Shown in pieces: positions 53,413 to 63,168 of a stretch of DNA of 64,000 bases. Position 1 is the stretch's first letter. Every line of letters starts with the position of its first letter. Source of the DNA: Thiorhodovibrio winogradskyi (GTDB lineage: Bacteria; Pseudomonadota; Gammaproteobacteria; Chromatiales; Chromatiaceae); NCBI RefSeq assembly GCF_036208045.1, contig NZ_CP121472.1, positions 186,001 through 250,000 on the forward strand. The letters run 5' to 3'. The notes beneath the pieces were generated by a model. That model saw only the letters and a program-made list of their open reading frames with translations. It was not told where the DNA came from and did not search any database. The position numbers and the translations under genes are program-made.

Positions 53413-54129
53413 CTAATCTGAATCCGACGCTTGATCTCGGACCTGACCCAGGCGTAAGCCAAGGGCATGAGTGACACGCTCGGCAAGTGCATCCGGGGTG
53501 GGCAAAATGACCTCGGCCGGGATCTCGTGGCGCAGATGCAGCCGCTCGAAGTCCTCAAACCCATAAGACACCATGAAAGGATGCATGCCGGTGCCGACGG
53601 CGGCGCGGTAGTCCTTCACCTCATCACCGCAGGCATAGGCACGTGCCGGATTGATCTTGAAGCGTTCGCGCAGTTGGCGAAAATACGGCAACTTATGCTC
53701 GCTCAATGGCAGGTGCACCAGAAAGTCGAGCATGCCGTGGTCCAGCCCATGGCGCTCGAACAGCCGATGCAGGGTGCTCAGTGGATCATTGGTAATGTTG
53801 CGGGTGACGATGCCGACTTTGACATCCGGGGCCTCGGCGAGCGCATGGATGAGATGCTCGATACCATCGAACATGCGCGCTTCCTCGCGGTAGACCTCGG
53901 TGAGGGTGGCAACCAGCTTGGTGCGCTTCCGCCAGCCAATCTGCTGGCGCAGATTTTGCGGCATCTCTTTGAAGCCACCAAGGTACTTAAAGATGTTGCG
54001 CCGTTTCTGAAAGCGTGCCAGCGGACCTATGTCCATGCTGTGATGGTTGAAGGTTTTTTCGATCGCGCGAAAGGCATCGATGGTGGTGCCATCGGCATCG
54101 AGGATCACCAGTCGGTCGTGGCTGTACAT
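53413..54129 (-). CDS. HAD-superfamily hydrolase, phosphoglycolate-phosphatase-like
   Basis: A 238-aa phosphatase. Motif I is VILDADGTTIDAFRAIEKTF (DxDGT, with Asp as nucleophile and acid). Motif II Thr is in KVGIVTRNITND, motif III Lys probably in LSEHKLPYFRQL, and motif IV is AYACGDEVKDYRAAVGTGMH. The cap is helical. The substrate is unknown. It is next to pyrD on the same strand. Confidence 0.85.
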   Translation of the reverse strand: MYSHDRLVILDADGTTIDAFRAIEKTFNHHSMDIGPLARFQKRRNIFKYLGGFKEMPQNLRQQIGWRKRTKLVATLTEVYREEARMFDGIEHLIHALAEAPDVKVGIVTRNITNDPLSTLHRLFERHGLDHGMLDFLVHLPLSEHKLPYFRQLRERFKINPARAYACGDEVKDYRAAVGTGMHPFMVSYGFEDFERLHLRHEIPAEVILPTPDALAERVTHALGLRLGQVRDQASDSD

Positions 54130-54267
54130 GGGTGTCGACTTCCGGCAGGCAGGCGCTTGCGGTGGCCTGCAAGTTACGCCTGCCGATTCGAGCGGGACAG
54201 CATCCGGCGGGCGCGGTTTCAGGGTGGCGAAATGATCCGCAAGCGCGCCTTCCGGTGCAAGAAGTTT

Positions 54268-55332
54268 TCACTCTCCCGATGCCCGTGGTTCCAGGTCTTG
54301 CTCAAGGATGCGTCGCACCAATGCGGGTCCGTGGTAAATCAGTCCGGTATAGAGCTGGATCAGGTCGGCGCCGGCGTTGAACTTCGCCACGGCATCCTCG
54401 GGTGAGAAGATACCCCCGACACCAATCAACACCGGTTTTTCACCCAGTTCCGCTCGCAGCGTGGCGAGCAACTCGGTACTGCGAGCCAACACAGGTCTGC
54501 CGGAAAGACCTCCGCTCAGTCCGGCGGGCGGGTCGGGCAGGGCCGAGAAGTCGATGGTGGTATTGGTCAGAATCAAGCCCGCGCAGCCTTCGTCCAGGGC
54601 CGCCCGGGCGCAGTCGATGGCGTCCCCGTCAGTCAGGTCTGGCGCCAGTTTGACCAAGAGCGGCCGAGGCGAGGCGAGGCCCTGATTGGCGGTCTGCAAC
54701 GCCGAGATGATGCGCCTGACGTCCTGGATGCTTTGGAGATTGCGCAGTCCGGGCGTGTTGGGGCTGGAGATATTGACCGTGACATAGTCCGCCCATTCGC
54801 CAAGGACGTTAAAGCTCTGGCGATAGTCAGCCGCGGCCTCCGCCGGGCTGGCACTTTTGGATTTTCCAATATTGACACCCAGCGGCACACGCAGACATCC
54901 GCCATGGCGCAGCGTGCGCAGCCTACGCGCCATTTGCTCCGCCCCCAGGTTGTTGAATCCCATGCGATTGACCAAGGCGCCCTGGTGCGGAAAGCGAAAA
55001 AGCCGCGGGCGCGGATTGCCTGGCTGCGGATGTGCCGTGACCGTGCCGACCTCGACAAAACCAAAGCCCATGCGCTGCCAGGTCTGCACCGCGGTGGCAT
55101 CCTTGTCCAACCCGGCCGCCAGTCCGACTGGGTTGGGAAATGTCAGGCCCATCAGGCGTCGAGCTCCAGTTTGGTCAGCTGGCTTTGGGCGCGAGGGCAC
55201 CTTCAAGCGGTCCAGGGTGCGCGACCAGGAGCCGGCCAAGACGAGGGTTAGGCGATGGGCCAACTCCGGATCGAGCCGGAACAAGAGCGGGCGCAACAGA
55301 CGCCAACTTCCGGTGGTGGGTTCATGGGTCAT
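54268..55332 (-). CDS. pyrD: dihydroorotate dehydrogenase (quinone), class 2
   Basis: It oxidises dihydroorotate to orotate at the membrane with quinone. 354 aa. It has the N-terminal helices for membrane contact (LRPLLFRLDPELAHRLTLVL), TFPNPVGLAAGLDKDATAVQ, NRMGFNNLGAEQM, VNISSPNTPGLRNLQ with the catalytic Ser, and LVKLAPDLTDGD. The FMN phosphate region IGVGGIFSPEDAVAKFNAGA is near the end. Complete. Confidence 0.96.
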   Translation of the reverse strand: MTHEPTTGSWRLLRPLLFRLDPELAHRLTLVLAGSWSRTLDRLKVPSRPKPADQTGARRLMGLTFPNPVGLAAGLDKDATAVQTWQRMGFGFVEVGTVTAHPQPGNPRPRLFRFPHQGALVNRMGFNNLGAEQMARRLRTLRHGGCLRVPLGVNIGKSKSASPAEAAADYRQSFNVLGEWADYVTVNISSPNTPGLRNLQSIQDVRRIISALQTANQGLASPRPLLVKLAPDLTDGDAIDCARAALDEGCAGLILTNTTIDFSALPDPPAGLSGGLSGRPVLARSTELLATLRAELGEKPVLIGVGGIFSPEDAVAKFNAGADLIQLYTGLIYHGPALVRRILEQDLEPRASGE

Positions 55333-55374
55333 AATGCAAGGGGGTTAAGTAGCCAACGGCAGTGAGAGTATGGC

Positions 55375-56826
55375 ATGGAGTTGATTGTTCAGCTTGAACA
55401 TCTGGGGCTGCAACTTGTGCTCACGGCCCAAATGATCGCGGTGATTCTGACCACGGCGCATATATTGCTGGGCAACCGGGATGTGGCGTCCACCGTGGGT
55501 TGGACCGGACTAGTCTGGCTTGCGCCTCTGATTGGCTTGCTGATTTACTGGACATTTGGCGTTAACCGCATTCAGCGCAAGGCGCACCGCTTGCGGCCCC
55601 AGGCTTCGGCACAGAGCGAGTCGGCGCGGATCGCGTCCGAGGATCGAGCACATCATCTGCTCGAGCAGCGCTACCCCGACTGGGTGCCGCTGGGACACCT
55701 TGGCGATGCCCTGACGCAGTCGGTGCTTGAATCCGGTAACCGGGTGTGCGCCTTGATCAATGGCGATCAGGCTTATCCGCAGATGCTGCGTGCCATTGAT
55801 GGGGCCCAGCATAGCCTTGCCCTCGCGACCTATATTTTCGATATCGATGCCGCGGGACGCCAGTTTGTTGCCGCGCTTGAGCGCGCCCAAAGTCGCGGCG
55901 TCCAGGTGCGGGTGTTGATCGATGCCGTTGGTCAGCGTTACAGCCGTCCGCGCGCACCGCGCTTGCTGGGACGCTTGGGGGTGCCGGTGGCGGTGTTTCT
56001 TGAGTCCCTGCTGCCGATTCGCAGTCAGTATCTAAATCTGCGCAATCATCGCAAAATCCTGGTCGTTGATGGGCGCGTCGGCTTCACCGGGGGGTTGAAT
56101 ATCCGCGGTGGCTGCCTGCTGGCCAACTGTCCGCGCCGGCCGGTGCGAGATCTGCATTTTCAGCTTGAGGGGCCGGTGGTGCGTGGACTGATGAATGCCT
56201 TCGAGGTGGACTGGCATTTCACCACCGGCGAGCGCCTGAGCGGCGATACCTGGTTTCCGCGACTGGTTCCAGTGGCGGACAGCCTGGCGCGCTGCCTGCC
56301 AGATGGACCCGATGAGGACTTTGATGTGATCCGCCGCATGATGCTCGGCGCTCTGGCTCAGGCGCGCGAGCGGGTGTGCATTATCTCCCCCTATTTCTTG
56401 CCCGATCAGGTCTTGCTGACGGCGCTTAATGTCACCGCGTTACGTGGTGTCGAGGTACGAATTTTGCTTCCTGGACGGAACAATCTGAGATTCGTCGAAT
56501 GGGCCGCCCAAGGGCAGGCGGAGCAGATTCTCGCCGGCGGCTGCCGAGTCTTTCTCTCACCACCGCCCTTTGATCACACCAAGCTGATGTTGGTGGATGA
56601 TCTTTGGAGCTTTTTTGGATCCTCCAACTGGGATCCGCGCAGCTTGCGACTCAATTTTGAGCTCAATGTGGAGGTATATGATCGTCCACTTGCGTGTCAG
56701 CTTCAGCAGTTGTTCGATACCAAGCTGCAAGCGGCAACGGAGATGAGCGCGCGGCAGATGCGCGCCCGCCCGGTGCCGATCAAACTGCGTGATGGCGCCG
56801 CGCGGCTGTTGAGTCCTTATCTTTAA
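55375..56826 (+). CDS. cls: cardiolipin synthase (phospholipase D family)
   Basis: It joins two phosphatidylglycerols to cardiolipin at the inner membrane. 483 aa. Two N-terminal membrane segments (LEHLGLQLVLTAQMIAVILT and VGWTGLVWLAPLIGLLIYWT) are followed by two HxKxxxxD sites, NHRKILVVDGRVGFTGGLNI and FDHTKLMLVDDLWSFFGSSN. It ends PIKLRDGAARLLSPYL. Divergent to pyrD. Confidence 0.94.
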   Translation: MELIVQLEHLGLQLVLTAQMIAVILTTAHILLGNRDVASTVGWTGLVWLAPLIGLLIYWTFGVNRIQRKAHRLRPQASAQSESARIASEDRAHHLLEQRYPDWVPLGHLGDALTQSVLESGNRVCALINGDQAYPQMLRAIDGAQHSLALATYIFDIDAAGRQFVAALERAQSRGVQVRVLIDAVGQRYSRPRAPRLLGRLGVPVAVFLESLLPIRSQYLNLRNHRKILVVDGRVGFTGGLNIRGGCLLANCPRRPVRDLHFQLEGPVVRGLMNAFEVDWHFTTGERLSGDTWFPRLVPVADSLARCLPDGPDEDFDVIRRMMLGALAQARERVCIISPYFLPDQVLLTALNVTALRGVEVRILLPGRNNLRFVEWAAQGQAEQILAGGCRVFLSPPPFDHTKLMLVDDLWSFFGSSNWDPRSLRLNFELNVEVYDRPLACQLQQLFDTKLQAATEMSARQMRARPVPIKLRDGAARLLSPYL

Positions 56827-56863
56827 AACAGACTGTTCTTGAACCAGCATCTGGGAAACGACC

Positions 56864-57119
56864 ATGAAAACACTGCTGATCGCCAACGCGTGCGGTCAAC
56901 GAGGGGCGTCAATATGATGCCGATATCTACCTCCGTGACGGACGTATCGCAGCCATTGGCGGTGATTTGCAGTCACGTCCGGCTGATCGGATTCTCGACG
57001 CCCAGGGTCGGCTCCTGCTGCCGGGCATGATCGATGACTAGGTGCATTTTCTAGAGCCGGGGCTGAATTGATGTCATTGCCACCGACCACGCTTCCCATT
57101 CAGTTCGGGGCGACGCGCT
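56864..57119 (+). pseudogene. pyrC: dihydroorotase remnant
   Basis: MKTLLIANA is followed by a frameshift, then VNEGRQYDADIYLRDGRIAA, ADRILDAQGRLLLPGMIDD, a stop in place of the next residue, and VHFLEPGL. After a deletion of most of the barrel only IDVIATDHASHSVRGD remains. Class I dihydroorotases have DDQVHFREPGL and TDHAPH here. Expression is not expected. Confidence 0.8.
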
Positions 57120-57375
57120 GAGGGATTGAGTTCATCGATCAGTGAGATAAGGTCGCGGCATGTTGATACAAGCAGGACTGCCTGTCAGCGACATGTCCGC
57201 AGCTGCGATCAAAGGGGATGTTTGCAGCAAACACGATGCCGCGGGGGGTGGCTCGAGCGGTCTGCGCTTCTGCGCTTCTGCGCTTCTGCGCTTGGCAGCA
57301 GAAATAATCTCTGCTGAAGCCGCTTGTGCCGGATGTCTACCACATCGTATTTGGCGACAAGGATTCGTTCACGAC
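57120..57375. other. intergenic stretch with octamer repeat
   Basis: Four units of the octamer TGCGCTTC lie at about 57263-57294. No supported gene; short open frames here have no recognisable features. Confidence 0.6.
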
Positions 57376-57765
57376 TCACTCATCGCAAGATAGCCCGTGT
57401 GCGATCAGGCCTTCCTCCAGGTGGTCGGAGATCATCGGGTGGCCCAGTATGTATTCGCAGGCGCGCAGACTGAAATCACCCAGCGCCTGGTCGACGCATT
57501 CTTCCCATTCGTCGATGCTGTAGTCGCCGCGCCCCAGCCACATGAGCGCGACCAACTCGGCGCGTTGGCGCTCGCCCATTTCGGCAATGCTCTGGCGCAG
57601 TTGGTTCAGGCTGTAATCCTCGCTGTGGTCAGCCAGGATTTGCAGCGCCCAGTCCTCGGTCGGGGCGGCTGGTGAATCTGGTATCACCACCTCCTCCTTG
57701 GCCTGGAACTCGCGTGCCAGGGCGATGATGCAGCAGAGTGTTTCGAGCCGGATATGCAGTCGCAT
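57376..57765 (-). CDS. DUF3775-like small protein
   Basis: ATG 57765 is preceded by GGGGAGG at 3 nt. The 129-aa protein has AALI-type N-terminal helices (LETLCCIIALAREFQAKEEV) and the typical NQLRQSIAEMGERQRAELVA with LMWLGRGDYSIDEWEECVDQ. It then has ILGHPMISDHLEEGLIAHGL. These match my memory of DUF3775 proteins, whose function is unknown. It stands alone and transcribes away from the signalling genes. Confidence 0.75.
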   Translation of the reverse strand: MRLHIRLETLCCIIALAREFQAKEEVVIPDSPAAPTEDWALQILADHSEDYSLNQLRQSIAEMGERQRAELVALMWLGRGDYSIDEWEECVDQALGDFSLRACEYILGHPMISDHLEEGLIAHGLSCDE

Positions 57766-57908
57766 GACCTCCCCCTGTGGGTTGTTGTTGTTTCCGGTGC
57801 GGGATGCCGGTTTGTTATTGGTTGTTGGTACCAGTCTACTACGCCGGCAGCCGCGGTTGTCTGACAGGGCGCAACGGAAGCGGCCATGCGTGCCGGATCT
57901 CCATCCGA

Positions 57909-58859
57909 TCAGGCTGACTTTGTCGCGGCCGCTGGTTGAGTGTGCATCCCTTCCTCGAGTTGGTCGATCGCATGGCGATTGCGTCCTTGGGATTTGGCCA
58001 GATAGAGTTGCTTGTCGGCGGCGGCGGTGAACTGCTCGGGTTGCAGGTTTTGGGTGCAATAGCCTGTGACCACGCCGAGGCTGATGGTGACATGGGGGGC
58101 GGTGGGGGAGGTCTGGTGCGGGATGGCGAGCGCCATGATGTTCTCGCGGATGCGCTCGGCGATGGCCGTGACCTCCTCGGTGTTGCCGGTATCGGGTAGG
58201 ATGCATGCAAATTCCTCGCCGCCGTAGCGAGCGGCCAGGTCGGTGGTGCGCAACAGGGAGTCGCGAATGCGGGTGGCGATGGCGCGCAGGCAATCGTCGC
58301 CGCGCAGATGGCCATAAGTGTCGTTGTAGGTTTTGAAGTGGTCGATGTCGAGCATGATGATGGTAAGGGGCGCGCCACTGCGTCTGTGGCGTTGCACCTC
58401 GCGCTCGAGCACCTCGTCATAGCGCCGGCGGTTGGCCAGTCCGGTCAGACCATCGGTGGCGGCGAGTTGGGTGAGGCGATCGCGGGCACGCTTGAGTTCG
58501 ATGTGATTGCTCACTCGCATGCGCACGATTTGGGGGTTGATGGGCTTGGTGATGTAATCCACGGCACCCAGGGCAAGGCCGCTTGTCTCGGTCTCGATAT
58601 CATCGCGGCCAGTGATGAAAATGATCGGAATCTCGGTAGTGTGGGGCTCGGCCTTGAGGCGCGCGCAGATCTCGAAGCCGTCCATCCCGGGCAGGATGAC
58701 GTCAAGCAGAATCAGGTCCGGGTTGGCGGTGGCGGCCAGTTCCAGTGCCTTGGCGCCATCGGTGGCGAAGAGCACCTCGTGATCATCCATGAAGATTTCG
58801 GCGATCAGCTCAATGTTGCTGGTCTCGTCATCAACGATCAGGATGCGTGGCTGGTTCAT
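57909..58859 (-). CDS. response regulator with diguanylate cyclase domain
   Basis: A PleD-like cyclic-di-GMP synthase of 316 aa. The receiver domain (residues 5-120) has acidic pocket DD at 10-11, phospho-Asp 53 (LILLDVILPGMDG) and Lys in DYITKPINP. The GGDEF domain (about 145-300) has LDIDHFKTYNDTYGHLRGDD and the active GGEEF, with an inhibitory RxxD site (RTTD) five residues before it. Start ATG 58859 overlaps the kinase stop, so it is probably the kinase's output. Confidence 0.95.
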   Translation of the reverse strand: MNQPRILIVDDETSNIELIAEIFMDDHEVLFATDGAKALELAATANPDLILLDVILPGMDGFEICARLKAEPHTTEIPIIFITGRDDIETETSGLALGAVDYITKPINPQIVRMRVSNHIELKRARDRLTQLAATDGLTGLANRRRYDEVLEREVQRHRRSGAPLTIIMLDIDHFKTYNDTYGHLRGDDCLRAIATRIRDSLLRTTDLAARYGGEEFACILPDTGNTEEVTAIAERIRENIMALAIPHQTSPTAPHVTISLGVVTGYCTQNLQPEQFTAAADKQLYLAKSQGRNRHAIDQLEEGMHTQPAAATKSA

Positions 58860-61800
58860 CTGTTTGGGGTTGGACTGCTTGAGGTGGATGAATCGACGTC
58901 AGTGCGGACTAGCGGCTCCTCGAAGGTGGCGGCATCGAGCTGGCGCAGGGCGTCGGCGAAATCCAGCCGTTCGAGCGCCGCACCCAGGTCAGCGAGCGCG
59001 AGCGGATCGGTGCCCCGCGCCAGCAGCGGACGGAGATCGGCAAAGGTGCGTCGCGCGTTCAATTGGTTGGCGGCGAGCTGATCGCGCAGCTGCATCAGCC
59101 GTGGGCGGATGATGGTTTTCGAGCTGAGGCCTGCATCCAGTGCTTGCTCTTCTTCGGGTTGTTGGCGCCTACCTTGCCGCTGAGGCGGTGCAGGCGACCA
59201 CTTGCTCAACGCTCGCGCGGCCAGTAGTGCCTCGGCGAGTTCCTGGCTCAAGCGCTCCAGGGCTAAATCGTCGCTCGGATCGTTGATAGAGAAATTACCC
59301 GCGCCGTCCGACTCCGGGGTGCGGGCGGACAGGGACTTTTCCAGACCGGCGGCGGTGCTGGCCAATGCGCTGAGCCCCAGGGTAGCGGCGTTGCTTTTCA
59401 ATGAGTGAAGACGCTGACCCGCTCCCTCGGTATCGCCGGTGGCCAGGGCGTTGCGGATGCCCAGGTCAGCTTGATCGAAGCTCTCGGCAAAGGTGGCGAT
59501 GAGTCGCCGTAACAGCCGCTGATTGCCATTGCAGCGGGCACAGGCCGCTTGCAGATCGAAGGGCGGCCACTTGGGCGGCAGCAGGCTGGTCGCACGGGGA
59601 GCTGAGTCGGGGCACCTGGGTCGGGGCGGTGGCTCGGCCTCGGGTGTTCGCTCAAGATCGATTCGCGGGCGCGCTGGCGTGGGCGGCAGCCAGCGCCGCA
59701 GCAGGGCGAGCAGGCGCTCCGGGTTGATCGGCTTGGTCAGATGTTCGTTCATGCCGGCGGCCAGGCTTTTCTCACGATCATCGGGGAGTGCATGGGCGGT
59801 CATGGCAATGATGGGCGGGCTGGGCCTTGCCTCTGGCGCGGACTGGACCGGCCGCCCCGATTGCCGCGCCTGCTCGGCGCGGCGGATGCGGCGGGTTGCC
59901 TCCAGGCCATCGAGTTCTGGCATCTGAATATCCATCAGCACCAGATCGAAGGCTTGGGACAGCGCCAGATCCACTCCTGTGAGTCCGTCGGTTGCCGTGG
60001 TGACGCTGATGCCCAGTTCGTCCAGCAGTGCGCAGGCCAATTGCAGGTTGAGCTTGTTGTCTTCAACCACCAGCACATGGCGGCCGCGAAAGTGCATGGA
60101 ACTTGGACTTGATTGCTCGGGTGCCGGGTGCTCAGAGCCCGTTTTGGCCGGCCAGCCAGTACCGCCTAGGTCGGGTGTCAGGTTCGTCTTGGGTCGGTTC
60201 GGGGCCGCATTGAGATCCAGGCGCTGGCGCAGGCTAAAGCTGAAACGGCTCCCTTGGCCGGGGGTGCTCTCGACCTCGATCCGACCGCCCATGCGCTCGA
60301 TCAGGCTTTTGCTGATGGCGAGTCCGAGTCCGGTGCCGCCGTGGCGCCGGGTGGTGGAGCTGTCGCCTTGGGAGAACACCTTGAACAGTCGCCCAAGCTG
60401 CTGGGGGTCGATGCCAATGCCGGTGTCCCAGACCTCGCAGCGCAGCCTGATCTTCCCTTCCTCGACCGCGTCTGGCAGGGCTTGGATGCGCACGCCGACC
60501 TCGCCGCGCTCGGTGAACTTCACCGCATTGCTGGCGAGGTTGGTCAGCACCTGGCCCAGGCGCAGGGGGTCGCCGATCAGGCGGGTCGGGGTGTCGGGTG
60601 CGATCTCGACGCGTAGCGCGAGCCCCTTGCGCCCGGCCGGCTCGCGGATCATGGCGCTCAGGGTGTCGAGCAGATGGTCAAGCGCGAAGGGGCGCTCTTC
60701 CAGGTCCAGGCGACCGGCCTCGATTTTGGAAAAGTCGAGTATGTCGTTCAAAATCGCGAGCAGTTGCCGAGCGGCGGTCAGGGTCATGTCGAGCTGCTCG
60801 CGCTGTTCGGGATCCACCGCCTTACGCTGGGCCAGATAGGTCATGCCGATCACGGCATTCATGGGGGTACGTATTTCGTGGCTCATGTTGGCGAGGAAAC
60901 GGCTTTTGGCCTGGTTCGCCGCATCGGCTTCCGCCGCCATGGCATTCGCGTGCTCGATCGACTGATTAAGTGCCCGGTTTAGGCGTTCCTGCGCCTCGCG
61001 TGCCTGGCGCTCGCCCAGATACTGTCGGTGGCGGGCGAGGGTGGCGGCAAAGTTATCGGCCGCGAGTTGCAAAAGCGCGCGCTCGGTCGAACTAAAGGAA
61101 CGCTCGCGCTCGGTGTCGTCAAAACCGATAAAGCCGATCAGTTCGCCATCGACGCGCATGGGTTGCATGACGCAGGCTTTAATGGACTGTGCCGCGAGCG
61201 CCTCGCGCACGGGGGTCATGGGCGCCGGCAAGGCATCGACGGAGCGGATGAAGAGCGCATCACCGGCGAGGAATTGTTCAATTAGACCGGGAAAGCTCTC
61301 GAAGGGGATATCCTGGAGTGCCTGGAGCTGGGAGCTGACCCCCGCGCGGCACCACTCGTGCGAGTTTGACCAAGTGCGCGCCACCAAGTCGTTGCTAAAA
61401 ATATAGGCGCGCCCCGCGTTGAGATAAGTCCCGAGAATGCTCAGGCAACGGGTCAGACCCTCGTCGATGGCGTCGATGCGCAAGTTGGCATTGGCCAACG
61501 CGAGGCGCGAGGCGATGGCGTGGAAGTCCTTGAGTTCGCGCAGGCGGGCCTCCGCCTGTTTACGCTCGGTGATATTGACGATAATGCCATCAAGCCACTC
61601 GAGCTGGCCATCCGCGCCATGGCTGCCGCGGCCGGTCTCCTGCACCCAGAGGATGTGGCCGTCGCTATGGCGGATACGATAGCTGATCTCGAACGGCTCG
61701 TGCGCCGCTGTTGCCCATTGGATCCGCTCAAAGACACTGTCCCTGTCCTCGGGGAAAATGAGATCCGTGTAGCTGCGCTGGCAGGGCGCGAGGAACTCCG

Positions 61801-63001
61801 CCGCCGGATAGCCGCTGAGCCTCTCGATGCCGTCGCTGATGTAGTCCATGGTCCAACGCGGCTCATTCAGGCAGCGATAGACCACGCCGGGTACATTCTG
61901 CGCCAGCGAGCGGAACTTGTGCTCGCTCTCGCGCAAGGCCTGCTCCTTGGCGCGGGTCAGCCGCAGATTGGCCGAGAGCGCCGTCGCCGCCTGGGCCTGA
62001 CGGCGCAGCAAGTGCAACAGGCTCGCGAGCAGGGCGCTCACCACCAGGGCCACCAGGCTCCAGCTCAGCATCTGCTGGTGCTTGTGGCTGGCGATGCCGA
62101 CCATCACCGGGCCGATCTCTTCCTCGACCATCACCGCTAGGGGCCAGTCCCGCAGAAGACGCACCGACACCATGCGCGCAGCCTCATTGCCAGACTCGAA
62201 CACGCGAGAGTTCAGGCTGCCGTCGGCCTCCGCCAAGGCGACGACCTCGGGTGCGATCAGACCCACCATGCGCTGCTCGCTCGGTTGTTGCACGATCATC
62301 TGTCCGTCATGGGTGGCAATGGTCACCGAGGTGCGTGCAAGCCGGTCGGCGATTGCTAGCGCCTCGGCCAACCAGTCGACATCCATGATGGCCACCACGG
62401 CACCGGCGAACTGGCCCTGCTGATCAAGCACCGGACGGCTCAGGGCCAGGAAATGATGATCGGGGTAGATGCGCGAGTCCAGCAACTCGGAGAGGAGTGG
62501 CTGGTCACGCGGGTCCGCGCGATGGCGGAGAAAATAGCTGCGATCAGCTACCATGGGCGGGTCGCCATCGGACGCCCAGGCACGTATGCGCCCGTCGCGG
62601 TCGAGGAGCAGAAAATCAAGCAACACCGGGACCTGATCGCTGCGGGGTCGCAGTACCGCCGCCGCCATGGCCGGCCCATCGGTCATGGGGCGGATTTGGC
62701 GGATCTGAATGAGCGCGCGGTCAAGCTCGGCCAGGCGCGCGAGTACCAGGGACTCTTCGGTGAGTGCCAAGCCCTCGGTGCGGGCGCGCGCACTCTGCAA
62801 CAGGTGATCCGCGAAGTCGCGGGTGTCGACCAGATACTGACTGACGGCCAGACCGAGCAACAGCAGCCAGAGAAGCAGGATCGCGAGGAAGGACAGTCGT
62901 TCTCCGCGCAGGCGCGGATCAGCTGTCCCGCCCCTTGCCGCCAGCGGCGGTGAGGAATAGAGTGGGGTTGCCGGGATGGATTTGGATGCTAGAGGTTCCA
63001 C
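58856..63001 (-). CDS. hybrid sensor histidine kinase with receiver and HPt domains
   Basis: A 1381-aa membrane phosphorelay protein. TM segments lie at about 36-56 and 311-331 with a periplasmic Cache-like sensor between. A PAS domain is at 360-480 (DGHILWVQETGRGSHG) and a GAF domain at about 495-655. HisKA has His708 (FLANMSHEIRTPMN). HATPase motifs are NLASNAVKFTERGE and DTGIGI with GGTGLGLAIS. The receiver has Asp1024 (LVLMDIQMPELDG). HPt has His1199 (RLHSLKSNAATLG). The last 120 residues after HPt are low in known motifs. It is coupled to the GGDEF regulator. Confidence 0.95.
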   Translation of the reverse strand: MEPLASKSIPATPLYSSPPLAARGGTADPRLRGERLSFLAILLLWLLLLGLAVSQYLVDTRDFADHLLQSARARTEGLALTEESLVLARLAELDRALIQIRQIRPMTDGPAMAAAVLRPRSDQVPVLLDFLLLDRDGRIRAWASDGDPPMVADRSYFLRHRADPRDQPLLSELLDSRIYPDHHFLALSRPVLDQQGQFAGAVVAIMDVDWLAEALAIADRLARTSVTIATHDGQMIVQQPSEQRMVGLIAPEVVALAEADGSLNSRVFESGNEAARMVSVRLLRDWPLAVMVEEEIGPVMVGIASHKHQQMLSWSLVALVVSALLASLLHLLRRQAQAATALSANLRLTRAKEQALRESEHKFRSLAQNVPGVVYRCLNEPRWTMDYISDGIERLSGYPAAEFLAPCQRSYTDLIFPEDRDSVFERIQWATAAHEPFEISYRIRHSDGHILWVQETGRGSHGADGQLEWLDGIIVNITERKQAEARLRELKDFHAIASRLALANANLRIDAIDEGLTRCLSILGTYLNAGRAYIFSNDLVARTWSNSHEWCRAGVSSQLQALQDIPFESFPGLIEQFLAGDALFIRSVDALPAPMTPVREALAAQSIKACVMQPMRVDGELIGFIGFDDTERERSFSSTERALLQLAADNFAATLARHRQYLGERQAREAQERLNRALNQSIEHANAMAAEADAANQAKSRFLANMSHEIRTPMNAVIGMTYLAQRKAVDPEQREQLDMTLTAARQLLAILNDILDFSKIEAGRLDLEERPFALDHLLDTLSAMIREPAGRKGLALRVEIAPDTPTRLIGDPLRLGQVLTNLASNAVKFTERGEVGVRIQALPDAVEEGKIRLRCEVWDTGIGIDPQQLGRLFKVFSQGDSSTTRRHGGTGLGLAISKSLIERMGGRIEVESTPGQGSRFSFSLRQRLDLNAAPNRPKTNLTPDLGGTGWPAKTGSEHPAPEQSSPSSMHFRGRHVLVVEDNKLNLQLACALLDELGISVTTATDGLTGVDLALSQAFDLVLMDIQMPELDGLEATRRIRRAEQARQSGRPVQSAPEARPSPPIIAMTAHALPDDREKSLAAGMNEHLTKPINPERLLALLRRWLPPTPARPRIDLERTPEAEPPPRPRCPDSAPRATSLLPPKWPPFDLQAACARCNGNQRLLRRLIATFAESFDQADLGIRNALATGDTEGAGQRLHSLKSNAATLGLSALASTAAGLEKSLSARTPESDGAGNFSINDPSDDLALERLSQELAEALLAARALSKWSPAPPQRQGRRQQPEEEQALDAGLSSKTIIRPRLMQLRDQLAANQLNARRTFADLRPLLARGTDPLALADLGAALERLDFADALRQLDAATFEEPLVRTDVDSSTSSSPTPNR

Positions 63002-63168
63002 CCCTCGATTCTAGACCTAACCCGGACTTCGCGCTCAAGGCCAAGCGTGCACCAGCGATACCAAATTTCGTTATCCAGCGTCCGGTTGTTGGCCCGATTA
63101 TCTATACCAGAGCGACACCCAAATTTGGAATTGCTGGGTGCGCACGCTGGCTTTGAGCCGAAGTCGCG
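63002..63168. other. intergenic, no gene
   Basis: Between the malic enzyme stop and the kinase start. I see no terminator or gene. Confidence 0.5.

Noticed and set aside
57120-57375. Short plus-strand frames around the TGCGCTTC repeat
   Set aside because: No ribosome site, no domain, and composition is dominated by the repeat.
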